Shown: positions 33,581 through 42,785, numbered from the stretch's first letter. The stretch is DNA of 64,000 nucleotides from an uncultured Bacteroides sp. (GCA_949289265.1 CASENE010000076.1:60566-124565), one strand, 5' to 3'. Notes: generated by a model not told the origin, from the sequence alone. Numbers and translations: made by a program.

Positions 33581-35122
33581 ATGAATAAACAGATAGGCAT
33601 GCTTGCGGTGGGCCTGGCGCTCTTCTTGCCGGGCATGCCGCTGCGTGCACAAGATTTGGAGAAGGAATTCGAGAAGTTCGAGCGTCAGCAGCAACAGGAC
33701 TTTGAGGATTTCAAAAACAAGGCGGACGCCGAGTTCGAGACCTTCCTGCGCGAAGCCTGGCAGGCCTATGACGCTTTTGCGCCCGAGGTGGCGCCCGTGC
33801 GTCCCGAACCGCCCACGCCCGTGTCGTTTGACCGGACCAAGCCGGAACCCCGCCCCGTGTCCATCAAACCGGGCGAACTGAAAGTGCCGCAGGCACCCGT
33901 GCCCGGCGTAGGGGATAAGGTGCCTGTGAAGTATCCGGGGAAGCCGGACTTGGCGGAAAAGCCCGCACCGGGAGTCTATGTGCCGGGAGAGCCTTATACG
34001 CCGGTAATCGTGCCGATGCCTGTCGTAAAGCCGGGACGCAGCGTTTACCGCACGTCGGTCGAGCTGTATGGCACGGAGTTCGACATCGCTACCGATGCAG
34101 CCGAAAACCTTACTTTGGCAGGTGTCGAGGAAAACGCTGTGGCCGATGCCTGGAAGGAATTGTGCAACCGGGATTATGAACAGATGGTGAAGGACTGCAT
34201 GACCTTGAAGGAAGAGCGGAAACTGAGCGATTGGGCCTATCTGCAACTGACCAAGCAAATCGGTTTGCAGCTCTACGGGGCCGACCGCCCGAACGACATC
34301 GCCTTCTTGCAAATGTTCTTGCTCAACAAGTCGGGTTACAAGGCGCGTCTGGCCAAGATAGACGAGCGCTTGAAACTGCTGATTGCGCCAGCCGGAACCA
34401 TCTATGGCACCCCTTATTTGCGGATGAACGGCAATAAGTATTATGTGTACGAGCCGGTGCCCGATGCTTCGATGCGCATCTATACCTACAAGCAAGACTT
34501 TGCCGAGGCCAAGAACCTGGTGTGTCTGAACGTGGAGAGCATCCCCGCTTTTTCCATGGAGGCGGAGTCTCGTTCGTTTGCGTCGGCCGATGGCGTCGTG
34601 AAGGTGCAGACGGTGGTCAACAAGAACCTGATGGACTTCTATCGGGACTATCCGCAATGCGACGTGGTTGTCCACTACAAAGCTGCGATGAGCGAAGAAC
34701 TGCAGTCGGCTCTGTATGCACAGTTACGGCCGGCCATCGAAGGCAAGTCGCAAGTGGAGGCGGCCAACATCCTGCTGACCTTCGTGCAGACGGGGTTCCA
34801 GTATATGACCGATGGCGAGCAGTTTGGTTATGAGAAACCTTTCTTCCCGGACGAGACGTTCTATTATCCTTATTGCGATTGCGAAGACCGCGCGATGCTC
34901 TATGCCACGCTGGTGAAAGACCTCTTGGGACTGGACGTCATCCTGCTGGATTATCCCAATCACATCGCCTCGGCGGTGCGCTTCACCGAAGAGGTGAAGG
35001 GAGACGCAGTGGTGCTGGCCGACGGAACACGCTACGTGGTGTGCGACCCTACCTACATAGGGGCGCCGGTGGGCAGTTGCATGGAGCAGTATAAGACTGT
35101 GGGGCCGCAAGTCATTTTCTGA
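33581..35122 (+). CDS. Exported protein with a transglutaminase-like catalytic triad
   Basis: 513 residues, signal peptide about 1-23. Residues 24-70 form a charged coiled-coil, then a proline-rich linker (about 70-150) with repeated KPxxxxVPxPGxP-type elements that could span the envelope. The C-terminal domain has the order Cys (YCDCEDRAML), His (YPNHIASAV), Asp (VCDPTYIGAPVG), which is the papain/transglutaminase-like triad. A periplasmic peptide-cleaving or cross-linking role is plausible. It closes the three-gene operon, and a terminator follows at 35149. Confidence 0.75.
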   Translation: MNKQIGMLAVGLALFLPGMPLRAQDLEKEFEKFERQQQQDFEDFKNKADAEFETFLREAWQAYDAFAPEVAPVRPEPPTPVSFDRTKPEPRPVSIKPGELKVPQAPVPGVGDKVPVKYPGKPDLAEKPAPGVYVPGEPYTPVIVPMPVVKPGRSVYRTSVELYGTEFDIATDAAENLTLAGVEENAVADAWKELCNRDYEQMVKDCMTLKEERKLSDWAYLQLTKQIGLQLYGADRPNDIAFLQMFLLNKSGYKARLAKIDERLKLLIAPAGTIYGTPYLRMNGNKYYVYEPVPDASMRIYTYKQDFAEAKNLVCLNVESIPAFSMEAESRSFASADGVVKVQTVVNKNLMDFYRDYPQCDVVVHYKAAMSEELQSALYAQLRPAIEGKSQVEAANILLTFVQTGFQYMTDGEQFGYEKPFFPDETFYYPYCDCEDRAMLYATLVKDLLGLDVILLDYPNHIASAVRFTEEVKGDAVVLADGTRYVVCDPTYIGAPVGSCMEQYKTVGPQVIF

Positions 35123-35148
35123 GTGTTAAATATTATAATAATTGCGGA

Positions 35149-35174
35149 GCGGGGCGTATTTACGCCCCGCTTTT
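35149..35174 (+). terminator. Rho-independent terminator after the exported-protein operon
   Basis: GCGGGGCG at 35149-35156 and CGCCCCGC at 35163-35170 form an 8-bp G+C stem with a TATTTA loop, followed by TTTT. Confidence 0.88.
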
Positions 35175-35199
35175 GCTATCTGCGTGTGGCAATTTTGTG

Positions 35200-35207
35200 T
35201 ACTTTTG
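35200..35207 (+). promoter_or_regulatory. pta-ackA -7 box and 110-nt leader
   Basis: TACTTTTG at 35200-35207 predicts a start near 35214, leaving an unusually long leader of about 110 nt before ATG 35325. The leader contains GCCC and GGGC segments around 35231-35250 that can pair. No known riboswitch consensus was recognised. Confidence 0.5.
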
Positions 35208-35324
35208 CAGAAAGTTAAGTCCAAGGCTGGCCCATGCATCGAGACCGGGCATTGGCTTTGCTTTGGGGCTTATTAGCTTTAGAGTAGAAAAGAATAACGA
35301 ACTAAATAATATTAGTAACGTATT

Positions 35325-36341
35325 ATGCAGAGGTTAATTAATGAAATCGTTGAGCGCGCCAAGGCGAACCGCCAACGCATTGTTCTTCCCGAAGGTACGG
35401 AAGAACGCACTTTGAAAGCCGCCAACCAAGTGCTGACTGATGGAGTTGCCGACCTGATTCTGTTGGGCAATCCGGACGAAATCCATGCTTGTGCCAAGGA
35501 GTGGGGCCTGGGAAACATCGACAAGGCTACCATCATCGACCCTGACAACAATCCCCGGGCAGAAGAATATGCTCAGTTGCTTTTTGAACTGCGCAAGAAG
35601 AAAGGCATGACCATCGAGGAGGCCCGCACGCTGGTGCACAATCCGTTGTATCTGGGCTGCCTGATGATAAAGAACGGCGATGCCGACGGCCAGTTGGCCG
35701 GTGCACGCAATACGACGGGCAATGTGTTGCGTCCCGCTCTGCAGATTATCAAGACAGCTCCGGGCATCACTTGCGTGTCGGGGGCTATGCTGTTGCTGAC
35801 GCATGCGCCCGAATACGGCAAGAATGGCATTCTGGTGATGGGCGACGTGGCTGTAACGCCGGTGCCCGATGCCGGTCAGTTGGCACAGATTGCTGTTTGC
35901 ACGGCTCGTACGGCGCAAGCCATCGTAGACATGGATCCGAAGGTGGCCATGCTGAGTTTCTCCACCAAGGGCTCGGCCAAGCACGAAGTGGTGGACAAAG
36001 TGGTGGAAGCCCTGAAGATTGCCAAGGAAATGGCTCCGGACATTGCCATCGACGGCGAATTGCAGGCCGATGCAGCTCTGGTGCCCGAGGTAGGCGCCAG
36101 CAAGGCACCGGGTTCGGCCATTGCCGGCCATGCCAACGTGCTGATTGTGCCGTCGCTCGAGGTAGGCAACATCTCCTACAAACTGGTGCAACGCCTGGGA
36201 CATGCCGATGCCGTAGGCCCCATCCTGCAAGGCATTGCCCGTCCGGTGAACGACTTGTCGCGCGGATGCTCCATCGAGGATGTATACCGCATGATTGCCA
36301 TCACGGCCAACCAGGCCATCGCTGCCAAGAACCAGAAATAA
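35325..36341 (+). CDS. pta: Phosphate acetyltransferase
   Basis: 338 residues, the short form consisting of the PTA_PTB catalytic domain only, without the DRTGG and P-loop regions of the E. coli enzyme. Recognisable blocks are VLPEGTEERTLKAA near the start, GNTT-type NTTGNVLRPALQ in the middle and NVLIVPSLEVGNI near the end. It converts acetyl-CoA and phosphate to acetyl phosphate, paired with AckA 22 nt downstream for ATP-yielding acetate formation. Confidence 0.95.
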   Translation: MQRLINEIVERAKANRQRIVLPEGTEERTLKAANQVLTDGVADLILLGNPDEIHACAKEWGLGNIDKATIIDPDNNPRAEEYAQLLFELRKKKGMTIEEARTLVHNPLYLGCLMIKNGDADGQLAGARNTTGNVLRPALQIIKTAPGITCVSGAMLLLTHAPEYGKNGILVMGDVAVTPVPDAGQLAQIAVCTARTAQAIVDMDPKVAMLSFSTKGSAKHEVVDKVVEALKIAKEMAPDIAIDGELQADAALVPEVGASKAPGSAIAGHANVLIVPSLEVGNISYKLVQRLGHADAVGPILQGIARPVNDLSRGCSIEDVYRMIAITANQAIAAKNQK

Positions 36342-36363
36342 CGCGAACCATTAATCTATAGAC

Positions 36364-37560
36364 ATGAAAGTATTAGTATTGAACTGCGGCAGTTCGTCCA
36401 TCAAGTACAAGCTGTTTGATATGGACCACAAAGCCGTCATCGCCCAGGGAGGCATTGAGAAAATCGGTCTGAAAGACTCGTTCCTGAAGCTGACTTTGCC
36501 CAGTGGCGAGAAGAAGATTCTGGAGAAAGACATCCCCGAGCACACGGCCGGTGTGGAGTTTATCCTGCAGACGCTGACCAGCGCAGAGTATGGAGCCATC
36601 AAGTCGATGGACGAAATTGATGCCGTGGGTCATCGCATGGTGCACGGCGGCGAGAAGTTCAGCCAGTCTGTCCTGCTGACCCAGGAGGTGTTGGATGCCT
36701 TTACCGCTTGCAACGACTTGGCACCGCTGCACAACCCCGCCAACTTGAAGGGCGTGCATGCCATTTCCGCCATCCTGCCCGATGTGCCTCAGGTGGGCGT
36801 GTTCGACACCGCTTTCCATCAGACCATGCCCGACTATGCCTACATGTATGCCGTGCCCTATGAACTGTATCAGAAGTACGGTGTCCGTCGCTACGGCTTC
36901 CACGGAACGTCCCATCGCTACGTTTCCAAGCGCGTATGCGAGTTCTTGGGCGTTAATCCTGAAGGCCAGCGCATCATCACTTGTCATATTGGCAACGGAG
37001 GCTCTATCACGGCCATCAAGGACGGTAAGAGCGTAGACACCAGCATGGGACTCACTCCTTTGGAGGGCCTGATGATGGGGACGCGCAGCGGTGACATTGA
37101 TGCCGGGGCTGTGACTTACATCATGGAGAAGGAAGGCCTGGATGCTGCCGGCATGTCCAACCTGCTGAACAAGAAGAGTGGCGTGATGGGCATCTTCGGC
37201 GAGTCGAGCGATATGCGCGACTTGGAGAATGCCGTGGCTGCCGGCAACGAAAAGGCACGTCTGGCTGAGAACATGTATTTCTATCGCATCAAGAAGTACA
37301 TCGGCGCCTATGCTGCTGCTCTGGGCGGCGTGGACATCATCGTCTTCACTGGCGGAGTGGGAGAGAACCAGGCTTCGGCCCGCTGGGGCGCCTGCGCCGG
37401 ATTGGAGTTCATGGGTGTCAAGCTGGATGCCGAGAAGAACAAGGTGCGCGGCGAAGAGGCTGTCATTTCTACTGACGACTCGAAGGTGAAGGTGGTGGTT
37501 ATCCCCACCGACGAGGAACTGATGATTGCCTCGGACACGATGGCCATCCTGAAGAAATAA
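36364..37560 (+). CDS. ackA: Acetate kinase
   Basis: 398 residues, the normal family length. Landmarks are VLNCGSSSIKY at the N-terminus, the VGHRMVHGG block, GFHGTSHRYV, ITCHIGNGGSI and FTGGVGEN, covering phosphate, acetate and nucleotide binding in the ASKHA fold. It makes ATP and acetate from acetyl phosphate. It is co-transcribed with pta, and an extended hairpin follows. Confidence 0.97.
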   Translation: MKVLVLNCGSSSIKYKLFDMDHKAVIAQGGIEKIGLKDSFLKLTLPSGEKKILEKDIPEHTAGVEFILQTLTSAEYGAIKSMDEIDAVGHRMVHGGEKFSQSVLLTQEVLDAFTACNDLAPLHNPANLKGVHAISAILPDVPQVGVFDTAFHQTMPDYAYMYAVPYELYQKYGVRRYGFHGTSHRYVSKRVCEFLGVNPEGQRIITCHIGNGGSITAIKDGKSVDTSMGLTPLEGLMMGTRSGDIDAGAVTYIMEKEGLDAAGMSNLLNKKSGVMGIFGESSDMRDLENAVAAGNEKARLAENMYFYRIKKYIGAYAAALGGVDIIVFTGGVGENQASARWGACAGLEFMGVKLDAEKNKVRGEEAVISTDDSKVKVVVIPTDEELMIASDTMAILKK

Positions 37561-37589
37561 CCCTCAAGGGCTATAGATTCATTGTAGAG

Positions 37590-37664
37590 GAACGGGCTGT
37601 GCTTGTAGCTCTTTTCCCCGCGGGCAGTAATGACCGGAGGAAGAGCGACGGGCGCAGCCCGTTC
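37590..37664 (+). terminator. Extended hairpin after ackA
   Basis: A 13-bp outer stem (37590-37602 with 37652-37664, one G-T pair) encloses a second possible pairing (GCTCTT with AAGAGC). T-rich sequence (TTGTTGTCTTT) follows. It is probably a terminator. The rest of the 298-bp gap up to the phosphatase gene holds only the promoter at 37778. Confidence 0.65.
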
Positions 37665-37777
37665 TTGTTGTCTTTAACCTGTTGCTTGGGGCATCCGTCG
37701 GGAATATGGGGGGAGGAATCCGGACGGTGGCCCGTTTTTTTAACGCTTTTGTCATAGACCGGACGAGCCTAAATGCC

Positions 37778-37785
37778 TATCTTTG
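37778..37785 (+). promoter_or_regulatory. Alkaline phosphatase -7 box
   Basis: TATCTTTG lies 73 nt before ATG 37859. A TTTG at 37748-37751 is somewhat too far away (26 bp) for a normal -33 element. No Pho-box-like direct repeat was recognised. Confidence 0.5.
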
Positions 37786-37858
37786 CCTCTCCGTTGCAGG
37801 AATAGCCGTGGCATTATCCCCTGCCTGATTGAGACATTAACCAATATAATATATGTAT

Positions 37859-39259
37859 ATGAAACGATTGAACTATCTTCTGCTCTTCGTCCTGCTGGCT
37901 GTGGCCGCGCAAGCTCAGCAGGCCAAGTATGTGTTTCTTTTCATCGGAGACGGCATGGGCCTGAACCAAGTGAACACCACCGAGATGTATATGGGTGAAC
38001 AGGCCGGGCGCATCGGCACCGAGCCGCTGACGTTTGCCTCGTTCCCTGTGGCTGGTATGGCCACGACCTATTCGGCTTCCAATTCCATCACCGACTCGGC
38101 TGCAGGAGGCACGGCCTTGGCTACCGGACGGAAGACGTACAACGGCGCCATTGGCGTGGATGCGGAGAAAAACACCGTGACCAGCGTGGCTGAACAGGCC
38201 AAGAAAGCCGGTCGTAGGGTAGGCATCGCTACCAGCGTCAGCATCGACCATGCCACGCCTGCTTCGTTCTATGCCCATCGCCCTGACCGCGGCATGTATT
38301 ACGAGATTGCGCAAGACATGCTGAAAGCCGGCTTCGATTTCTATGCCGGAGGCGGTTTCCTTCGCCCAAACAAGACCTTCGACGGGAAGGAGGCGCCCAG
38401 CATCTTCCCCCAAATAGAAGAGGCGGGCTACACCCTGGCGCGAGGTGCGGACGATTATCTGGCCAAGCGCGCCGATGCCCGCAAGATGGTGTTGATTCAG
38501 CAAGAAGGCGCAGAGCCTTCCTGCCTGCCCTATGCCATCGACCGTAAAGAGGGCGACCTGACATTGCGTCAGATAACAGAGAGTGCTATCGACTTCTTGA
38601 CCAAGGACGGCGACCGCCGGGGCTTCTTCCTCATGGTGGAGGGTGGAAAGATTGACTGGGCTTGCCATAACAACGATGTCGGCACCGCCGTGCGCGAGGT
38701 GATGGATTTGGACGAGGCAGTCAAAGTGGCTTACGAGTTCTATAAGAAGCACCCCAAGGAAACGCTCATCGTCATTACGGCCGACCATGAGACGGGTGGC
38801 CTGGGCTTGGGCGCCAAGAACTATACGTTGGCGCTGAAGTCGCTGGCTTGTCAGGACCATTCGCAGGAGACCTTGTCGCGTGCCATTACCGACTTGCGCA
38901 AGAATGGGAATCACAAGGCTTCGTGGGCGGAGGTGAAGGCGCTGCTGACGGAAAAGATGGGCTTCTGGAGCGAACTCCCTCTTAGCTGGGAACAGGAGAA
39001 GTTGTTGCGCGACGTGTACGAGGAGTCGTTCGTGCGGAACCACGTGCAATTTGCCGAGAGCCTGTATGCCAAGACCGAGCCTTTGGCGGCAGCTGCCCGT
39101 CGCGTCATGAGCCAGCTGGCCTTGGTGGGATGGACGTCGGGCACTCATACAGCCGAATATGTGCCGGTGTTTGCCATTGGTGCCGGGTCGAAGGCCTTTT
39201 ATGGCAAGATGGACAATACGGACATTCCTAAGCGCATTGCCAAAGCTGCCGGTTATTGA
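37859..39259 (+). CDS. Exported alkaline phosphatase
   Basis: 466 residues from ATG 37859 with a signal peptide (about 1-20); ATG 37853 is an alternative. Catalytic elements of the alkaline phosphatase superfamily are all present: FIGDGMG (metal), SITDSAAGGTALATG (Ser nucleophile), DHATPASFYAHR, EGGKIDWACHNND, TADHETGGL and GTHTAEYV. It hydrolyses phosphate monoesters in the periplasm, releasing phosphate. It appears monocistronic. Confidence 0.93.
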   Translation: MKRLNYLLLFVLLAVAAQAQQAKYVFLFIGDGMGLNQVNTTEMYMGEQAGRIGTEPLTFASFPVAGMATTYSASNSITDSAAGGTALATGRKTYNGAIGVDAEKNTVTSVAEQAKKAGRRVGIATSVSIDHATPASFYAHRPDRGMYYEIAQDMLKAGFDFYAGGGFLRPNKTFDGKEAPSIFPQIEEAGYTLARGADDYLAKRADARKMVLIQQEGAEPSCLPYAIDRKEGDLTLRQITESAIDFLTKDGDRRGFFLMVEGGKIDWACHNNDVGTAVREVMDLDEAVKVAYEFYKKHPKETLIVITADHETGGLGLGAKNYTLALKSLACQDHSQETLSRAITDLRKNGNHKASWAEVKALLTEKMGFWSELPLSWEQEKLLRDVYEESFVRNHVQFAESLYAKTEPLAAAARRVMSQLALVGWTSGTHTAEYVPVFAIGAGSKAFYGKMDNTDIPKRIAKAAGY

Positions 39260-39342
39260 CAAGAGGAATCAAGGCCGGACGAATACGAATCCCCAAGCGG
39301 GCCAATCCGCGGGGAAAAGTTGCCGAGGCCGTAGAAAAAGTA

Positions 39343-39426
39343 TAAATCTAGGCTGGATTTATGTAAATCTAGCCTAGATTTATGTAAATTCAGGTTAGAT
39401 TTATGTAAATCCAGCCTGAATTTATA
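39343..39426. repeat. 21-bp x4 intergenic tandem array, A+T-rich
   Basis: Units start at 39343, 39364, 39385 and 39406 with core TAAATCTAGCCTAGATTTAT. The centres are palindromic (AAATCTAG with CTAGATTT) and show compensating changes between units (AAATCCAG...CTGAATTT). It lies in the 432-bp gap between the convergent phosphatase and serine hydrolase genes. The remainder of the gap has a hairpin at 39613 and no gene that I can support. Confidence 0.88.
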
Positions 39427-39612
39427 GTTTTTGCCGTAGATTGCGAACTTTTGGCAGCGGACAAGGAGCCTTTATCCGCGGACTACAGGTCTTTATCGGA
39501 AGGAACGGGGAGGTTGTCTGCCTGCATCGGGCTTGCGTCGTGGCCGTATATATAAGACACGGGATGTTTATGGGCGATGCCTCGGCCACGCTACGTTCCG
39601 CTCAATATGACA

Positions 39613-39648
39613 GAATGGAGGTCATCCCGTTTCGAGATGCCTCCATTC
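39613..39648. terminator. Hairpin between convergent genes
   Basis: GAATGGAGG at 39613-39621 pairs with CCTCCATTC at 39640-39648, extended by CATC/GATG inside, and is followed by GATTTTC on the plus strand. It may terminate either or both converging transcripts. Confidence 0.5.
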
Positions 39649-39691
39649 GATTTTCTGGTGGTTGGCGACGGCCTTCCCCCGTGTGTGAGGT

Positions 39692-40750
39692 TTACTTGCC
39701 TTGCAGGGCGGGCAGCAGGTATTTCCAAATCAGGTTGATTTCGGCCTGCATGTCCGGTATGTGAGCTGTGGTGACAATCACGGCATCCGCCTCTGGCACG
39801 ACGATGATGTATTGCCCGTTGGCTCCATCGGCACGGTAAGCATTGTGGCGGCATCTCCACATCTGGTAGCCATAGCCCTGCAGCCAGTCGCTGTTTTCCG
39901 CTTTCATCTTGAACTTCTCCACCATTTCCGGTTTCAAGCCAGCCGGCAGCGAAGGCACTTGTTTGGACGAGGCTTCCGTTATCCAGGCTTCAGGCACGAG
40001 TTGCTGTCCCTTCCATTGCCCTTTTTGCAGGAACAGCTGTCCCATCTTGGCCAGGTCTTCCGTCTTCAGATACAGTCCCCATCCGCCGGTGTTGATGCCT
40101 TGCGGGCTTTCTTCCCACCGCGCGTCGTCGATGCCTAACGGTTGGAACAGGCGAGGTGTCAGGTAGTCGATGACCTTCTGTCCGGTCACCTTCTGCACGA
40201 TGGCTGAGAGCATGTAGGTGCCCACGCTGTTGTAGCAATAGAAGGTGCCCGGTTTGTGGGGGACGGGCCACGCCAGAAACTCCTTTGCCCAATCTGCCCC
40301 TTCCTTCTGGCGGATGGTTGCTGTCGGGTCGGTGTCGTGTCCGCAGTTCATGGTGAGCAGGTCGCGCACGGTGACGGCGGCCAGGTTGTCGCTCACCTCG
40401 GCAGGCAGTTTGTCGGGGAAGAATGAGACGAGTTTGTCCGTCAGCTTCAGCCGCCCTTCGTGGATGGCCAAGCCTACGGCCGTTGCCGTGAAGGTCTTGC
40501 TCACCGAATTCAGTATGTGCGGTTCGTCCTTCTTGCCTTGGCTCATCCAATGTTCGGCCACCACGTTTCCGTGTTGCACAATCATCAGGCTGTGCAGGTC
40601 TTGTCCGGCCTCTTCTACGGCTTGCAGATAATCAGTCACTGCCTTGTCCAGTTGAGACGAGGCTGCGGCGCGGGGCAGGTCTTGTCCCCAGGCCGGGATG
40701 GCCGTTATGAGCAGGGCGGCCATCATGCTTTTCAGTTTCATTGTTCTCAT
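39692..40750 (-). CDS. Exported serine hydrolase, class C beta-lactamase fold
   Basis: 352 residues, signal peptide about 1-22 (a start at 40741 is equally possible). LNSVSKTFTATAVG holds the SxxK nucleophile pair and FYCYNSVGTYM the YxN element. The third motif is weakly conserved (RADGANGQY). Such proteins include DD-peptidases, esterases and amidases, so beta-lactamase activity should not be assumed. It lies 24 nt downstream of lpxH on the same strand. Confidence 0.85.
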   Translation of the reverse strand: MRTMKLKSMMAALLITAIPAWGQDLPRAAASSQLDKAVTDYLQAVEEAGQDLHSLMIVQHGNVVAEHWMSQGKKDEPHILNSVSKTFTATAVGLAIHEGRLKLTDKLVSFFPDKLPAEVSDNLAAVTVRDLLTMNCGHDTDPTATIRQKEGADWAKEFLAWPVPHKPGTFYCYNSVGTYMLSAIVQKVTGQKVIDYLTPRLFQPLGIDDARWEESPQGINTGGWGLYLKTEDLAKMGQLFLQKGQWKGQQLVPEAWITEASSKQVPSLPAGLKPEMVEKFKMKAENSDWLQGYGYQMWRCRHNAYRADGANGQYIIVVPEADAVIVTTAHIPDMQAEINLIWKYLLPALQGK

Positions 40751-40774
40751 GGTTCTGTAGTTGTGATATGTAGT

Positions 40775-41539
40775 TTAAAGTTGAGTTTCTCCTTCGATGT
40801 AGTTCTCCAAGAAGAGGTGTTCCCCGTCGAATACGGCGTAAGTAAAGAAGTTTATCCAGTCGCCCAGGATGACGATGCGGGCTGTGGCGTTCAGCATCAA
40901 GTCCAGTTCGATGTGCCGGTGCCCGTAGACAAAGAAATTGATGCTCGGATGGCTTTTCAGGTATTCTTTGGTGTAAAGCACCAGGTGTTCTTTGTCTTCG
41001 CCCAGATAATCCGGGTCTTTGCCGCCCACGCGTTTCAATCGGCTGTGCTTGGCCCAGTGCAGGCCCAGTGCCACGCTCCAGCGCGGATGCAGGGCTGAAA
41101 AGAGGCGCTGTGCCGTGTGGCTGTGGAACAAGGTGCGTAGCAGTTTGAAGTTTATATCCGGGTCGCCCAAGCCATCGCCGTGTGCCAGGTAAAACTCCTT
41201 GCCTTGTATCTCCGTGGTCAGCGGCTCGCGGTGCAGGATGACGCCGCATTCCTTGGTCAAGTAGTCGCCGCACCAGATGTCGTGGTTGCCCGTGAAGAAG
41301 TGCACCTCCACCCCCATGTCCGTCAGTTCGGACAGTTTGCCCAAAAAGCGCGTGTAGCCGCGGGGCACCACGGTCTTGAATTCGTACCAGAAATCGAACA
41401 TGTCGCCCAACAGGTAAACAGCCGAGGCCTTATGCTTGATGCTGTCCAAGAAGTTGACCAAGCGGCGCTCCTGTGTCCGTCCGTGAGGGATGGCCAGCGA
41501 ACCCAGGTGGGCATCGGAAAGGAAATAGACGTTTTTCAT
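40775..41539 (-). CDS. lpxH: UDP-2,3-diacylglucosamine diphosphatase
   Basis: 254 residues, a calcineurin-like phosphoesterase with SDAHLGS at the N-terminus, LLGDMFDFWYEF, FTGNHDIW, LAHGDGLG and YGHRHIE. The DFWYE element is typical of LpxH. It produces lipid X from UDP-2,3-diacyl-GlcN in lipid A synthesis, peripheral to the inner membrane. Confidence 0.92.
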   Translation of the reverse strand: MKNVYFLSDAHLGSLAIPHGRTQERRLVNFLDSIKHKASAVYLLGDMFDFWYEFKTVVPRGYTRFLGKLSELTDMGVEVHFFTGNHDIWCGDYLTKECGVILHREPLTTEIQGKEFYLAHGDGLGDPDINFKLLRTLFHSHTAQRLFSALHPRWSVALGLHWAKHSRLKRVGGKDPDYLGEDKEHLVLYTKEYLKSHPSINFFVYGHRHIELDLMLNATARIVILGDWINFFTYAVFDGEHLFLENYIEGETQL

Positions 41540-41571
41540 AAGCGATGAGTGATGGGTGTGGGGAACAATGG

Positions 41572-41622
41572 GCGTTTGGCAGGACTACAGCCGCCGGAGA
41601 CGGCCGTCCTGCTGACAAACGC
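41572..41622. terminator. Long imperfect hairpin between thioredoxin-like and lpxH genes
   Basis: GCGTTTG (41572-41578) with CAAACGC (41616-41622) and inner CAGGAC with GTCCTG form a two-part stem. TTATCTTTTT follows on the plus strand. On the minus strand it lies just after the stop of the lipoprotein gene, and could end or attenuate that transcript. Confidence 0.45.
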
Positions 41623-41630
41623 TTATCTTT

Positions 41631-42770
41631 TTACTGAAACAGTTGATCCAAATATTCGTAGAACGCCGGGTCTTCGCCTACCACAATTTTGGCAATCTTG
41701 CCTTCGGGGTCTACGACAATCTTGGTGGGATAACCCGGCACGGCATACAGCACGCTGACATCGGGATTGCCGGCATTATAGACGTGCAGCCACGGCAACT
41801 CGTGCTTTTCTACGGTTTCTTTCCACTTCTCTTCCGTGTCGCGGCAGTCAATGCCCAGTATTTCCATCCGGTCTTTGTATTTCTCGTAATACTTCTTCAT
41901 GTCGGGGATGCCCTTGATGCACCAGCCGCACCAGCTTCCCCAGAAGTCCAGCACCACATATTTGCCGCGCAGCGAAGAGAGGGCAAGGGGCTTGCCTTGC
42001 AGGTCGTTCAGCGTGAAGTCGGGAGCCTCGGCGCCTTCTTTGATTTTTTCTTCGGCTTCTTTGCGTGCCTTTTCCTTCTTTATCATGTTGTCCAGATATT
42101 GGTAAAATCCGCCCAAGGCACCGCTCTTGGCTTTGTCGCTCAAGAGGGCCAAGGCTTCTTCCGTGTGCGTGCCTGCCTGGGCGGCCAGGTAAACGGCCAC
42201 ATCCTCATCCGGATGCTGGCGGATGTAGTCAACATACTGGGCAGTCAGCTGTTTGCCCATTTCCTGTATTTCCTTGGTGGGATCGGCGCCCTCTGGCAGA
42301 TTCTCGGGGTCAAGGTTGCTGTATTTTTGAAGGATGGCATGGAGAGAGTCTTCTGTGGGTTGCCATGTCTTCTGTGCCTCGTTGAGGGTGGCATAGAAAT
42401 CACTTCCTTCCACCACGTAGTCGTCCATCGAGCCATTTACCGTCAGCGCATCGCCGGGGAAAGCCACGATTCGGACGTCCTGGAACCTGTTCAGGGCTTT
42501 GTTACCGGCGGGTTTGGGGAAGATGACAGCCTGCAAGGGCAGAGAGTCACATTTCAGCGTTAGCGTGAACTTTCCGTCTTGCATGGCAACGGTATCAGTC
42601 TTTGCGGCATTTGAATTGCCGGCAGCCGTTGGCATCGGTGCGTTGACCACCAGCAGCGTGTCGCTCTCCACTCCCGTCAGCGTGCCGCTGATAGAGATGT
42701 TTTTCTGTGCGGGCTGGCAAGCGCAGAGCAGTGCCGCTCCGGCCAACATCGTAAGTACGTTCTTTTTCAT
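41631..42770 (-). CDS. Thioredoxin-like lipoprotein (DUF4369-TlpA type), copy B
   Basis: 379 residues with a lipobox (LLCAC, Cys near residue 18). The N-terminal half is a DUF4369-like beta domain. The C-terminal half is a TlpA/AhpC-type thioredoxin fold: DFWGSWCGWCIKGIPDMK has the CxxC (Cys-Gly-Trp-Cys), and VPGYPTKIVVD contains the cis-Pro. It is probably a periplasm-facing disulfide reductase or cytochrome maturation-type thioredoxin. It is 15 nt after a close paralogue. Confidence 0.88.
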   Translation of the reverse strand: MKKNVLTMLAGAALLCACQPAQKNISISGTLTGVESDTLLVVNAPMPTAAGNSNAAKTDTVAMQDGKFTLTLKCDSLPLQAVIFPKPAGNKALNRFQDVRIVAFPGDALTVNGSMDDYVVEGSDFYATLNEAQKTWQPTEDSLHAILQKYSNLDPENLPEGADPTKEIQEMGKQLTAQYVDYIRQHPDEDVAVYLAAQAGTHTEEALALLSDKAKSGALGGFYQYLDNMIKKEKARKEAEEKIKEGAEAPDFTLNDLQGKPLALSSLRGKYVVLDFWGSWCGWCIKGIPDMKKYYEKYKDRMEILGIDCRDTEEKWKETVEKHELPWLHVYNAGNPDVSVLYAVPGYPTKIVVDPEGKIAKIVVGEDPAFYEYLDQLFQ

Positions 42771-42785
42771 CTGTATGTATCGGTT

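Noticed and set aside
39692-40750. Chromosomal beta-lactamase resistance gene
   Set aside because: Only the general serine hydrolase fold is supported; the KTG-type motif is degenerate and many such proteins are peptidases or esterases.
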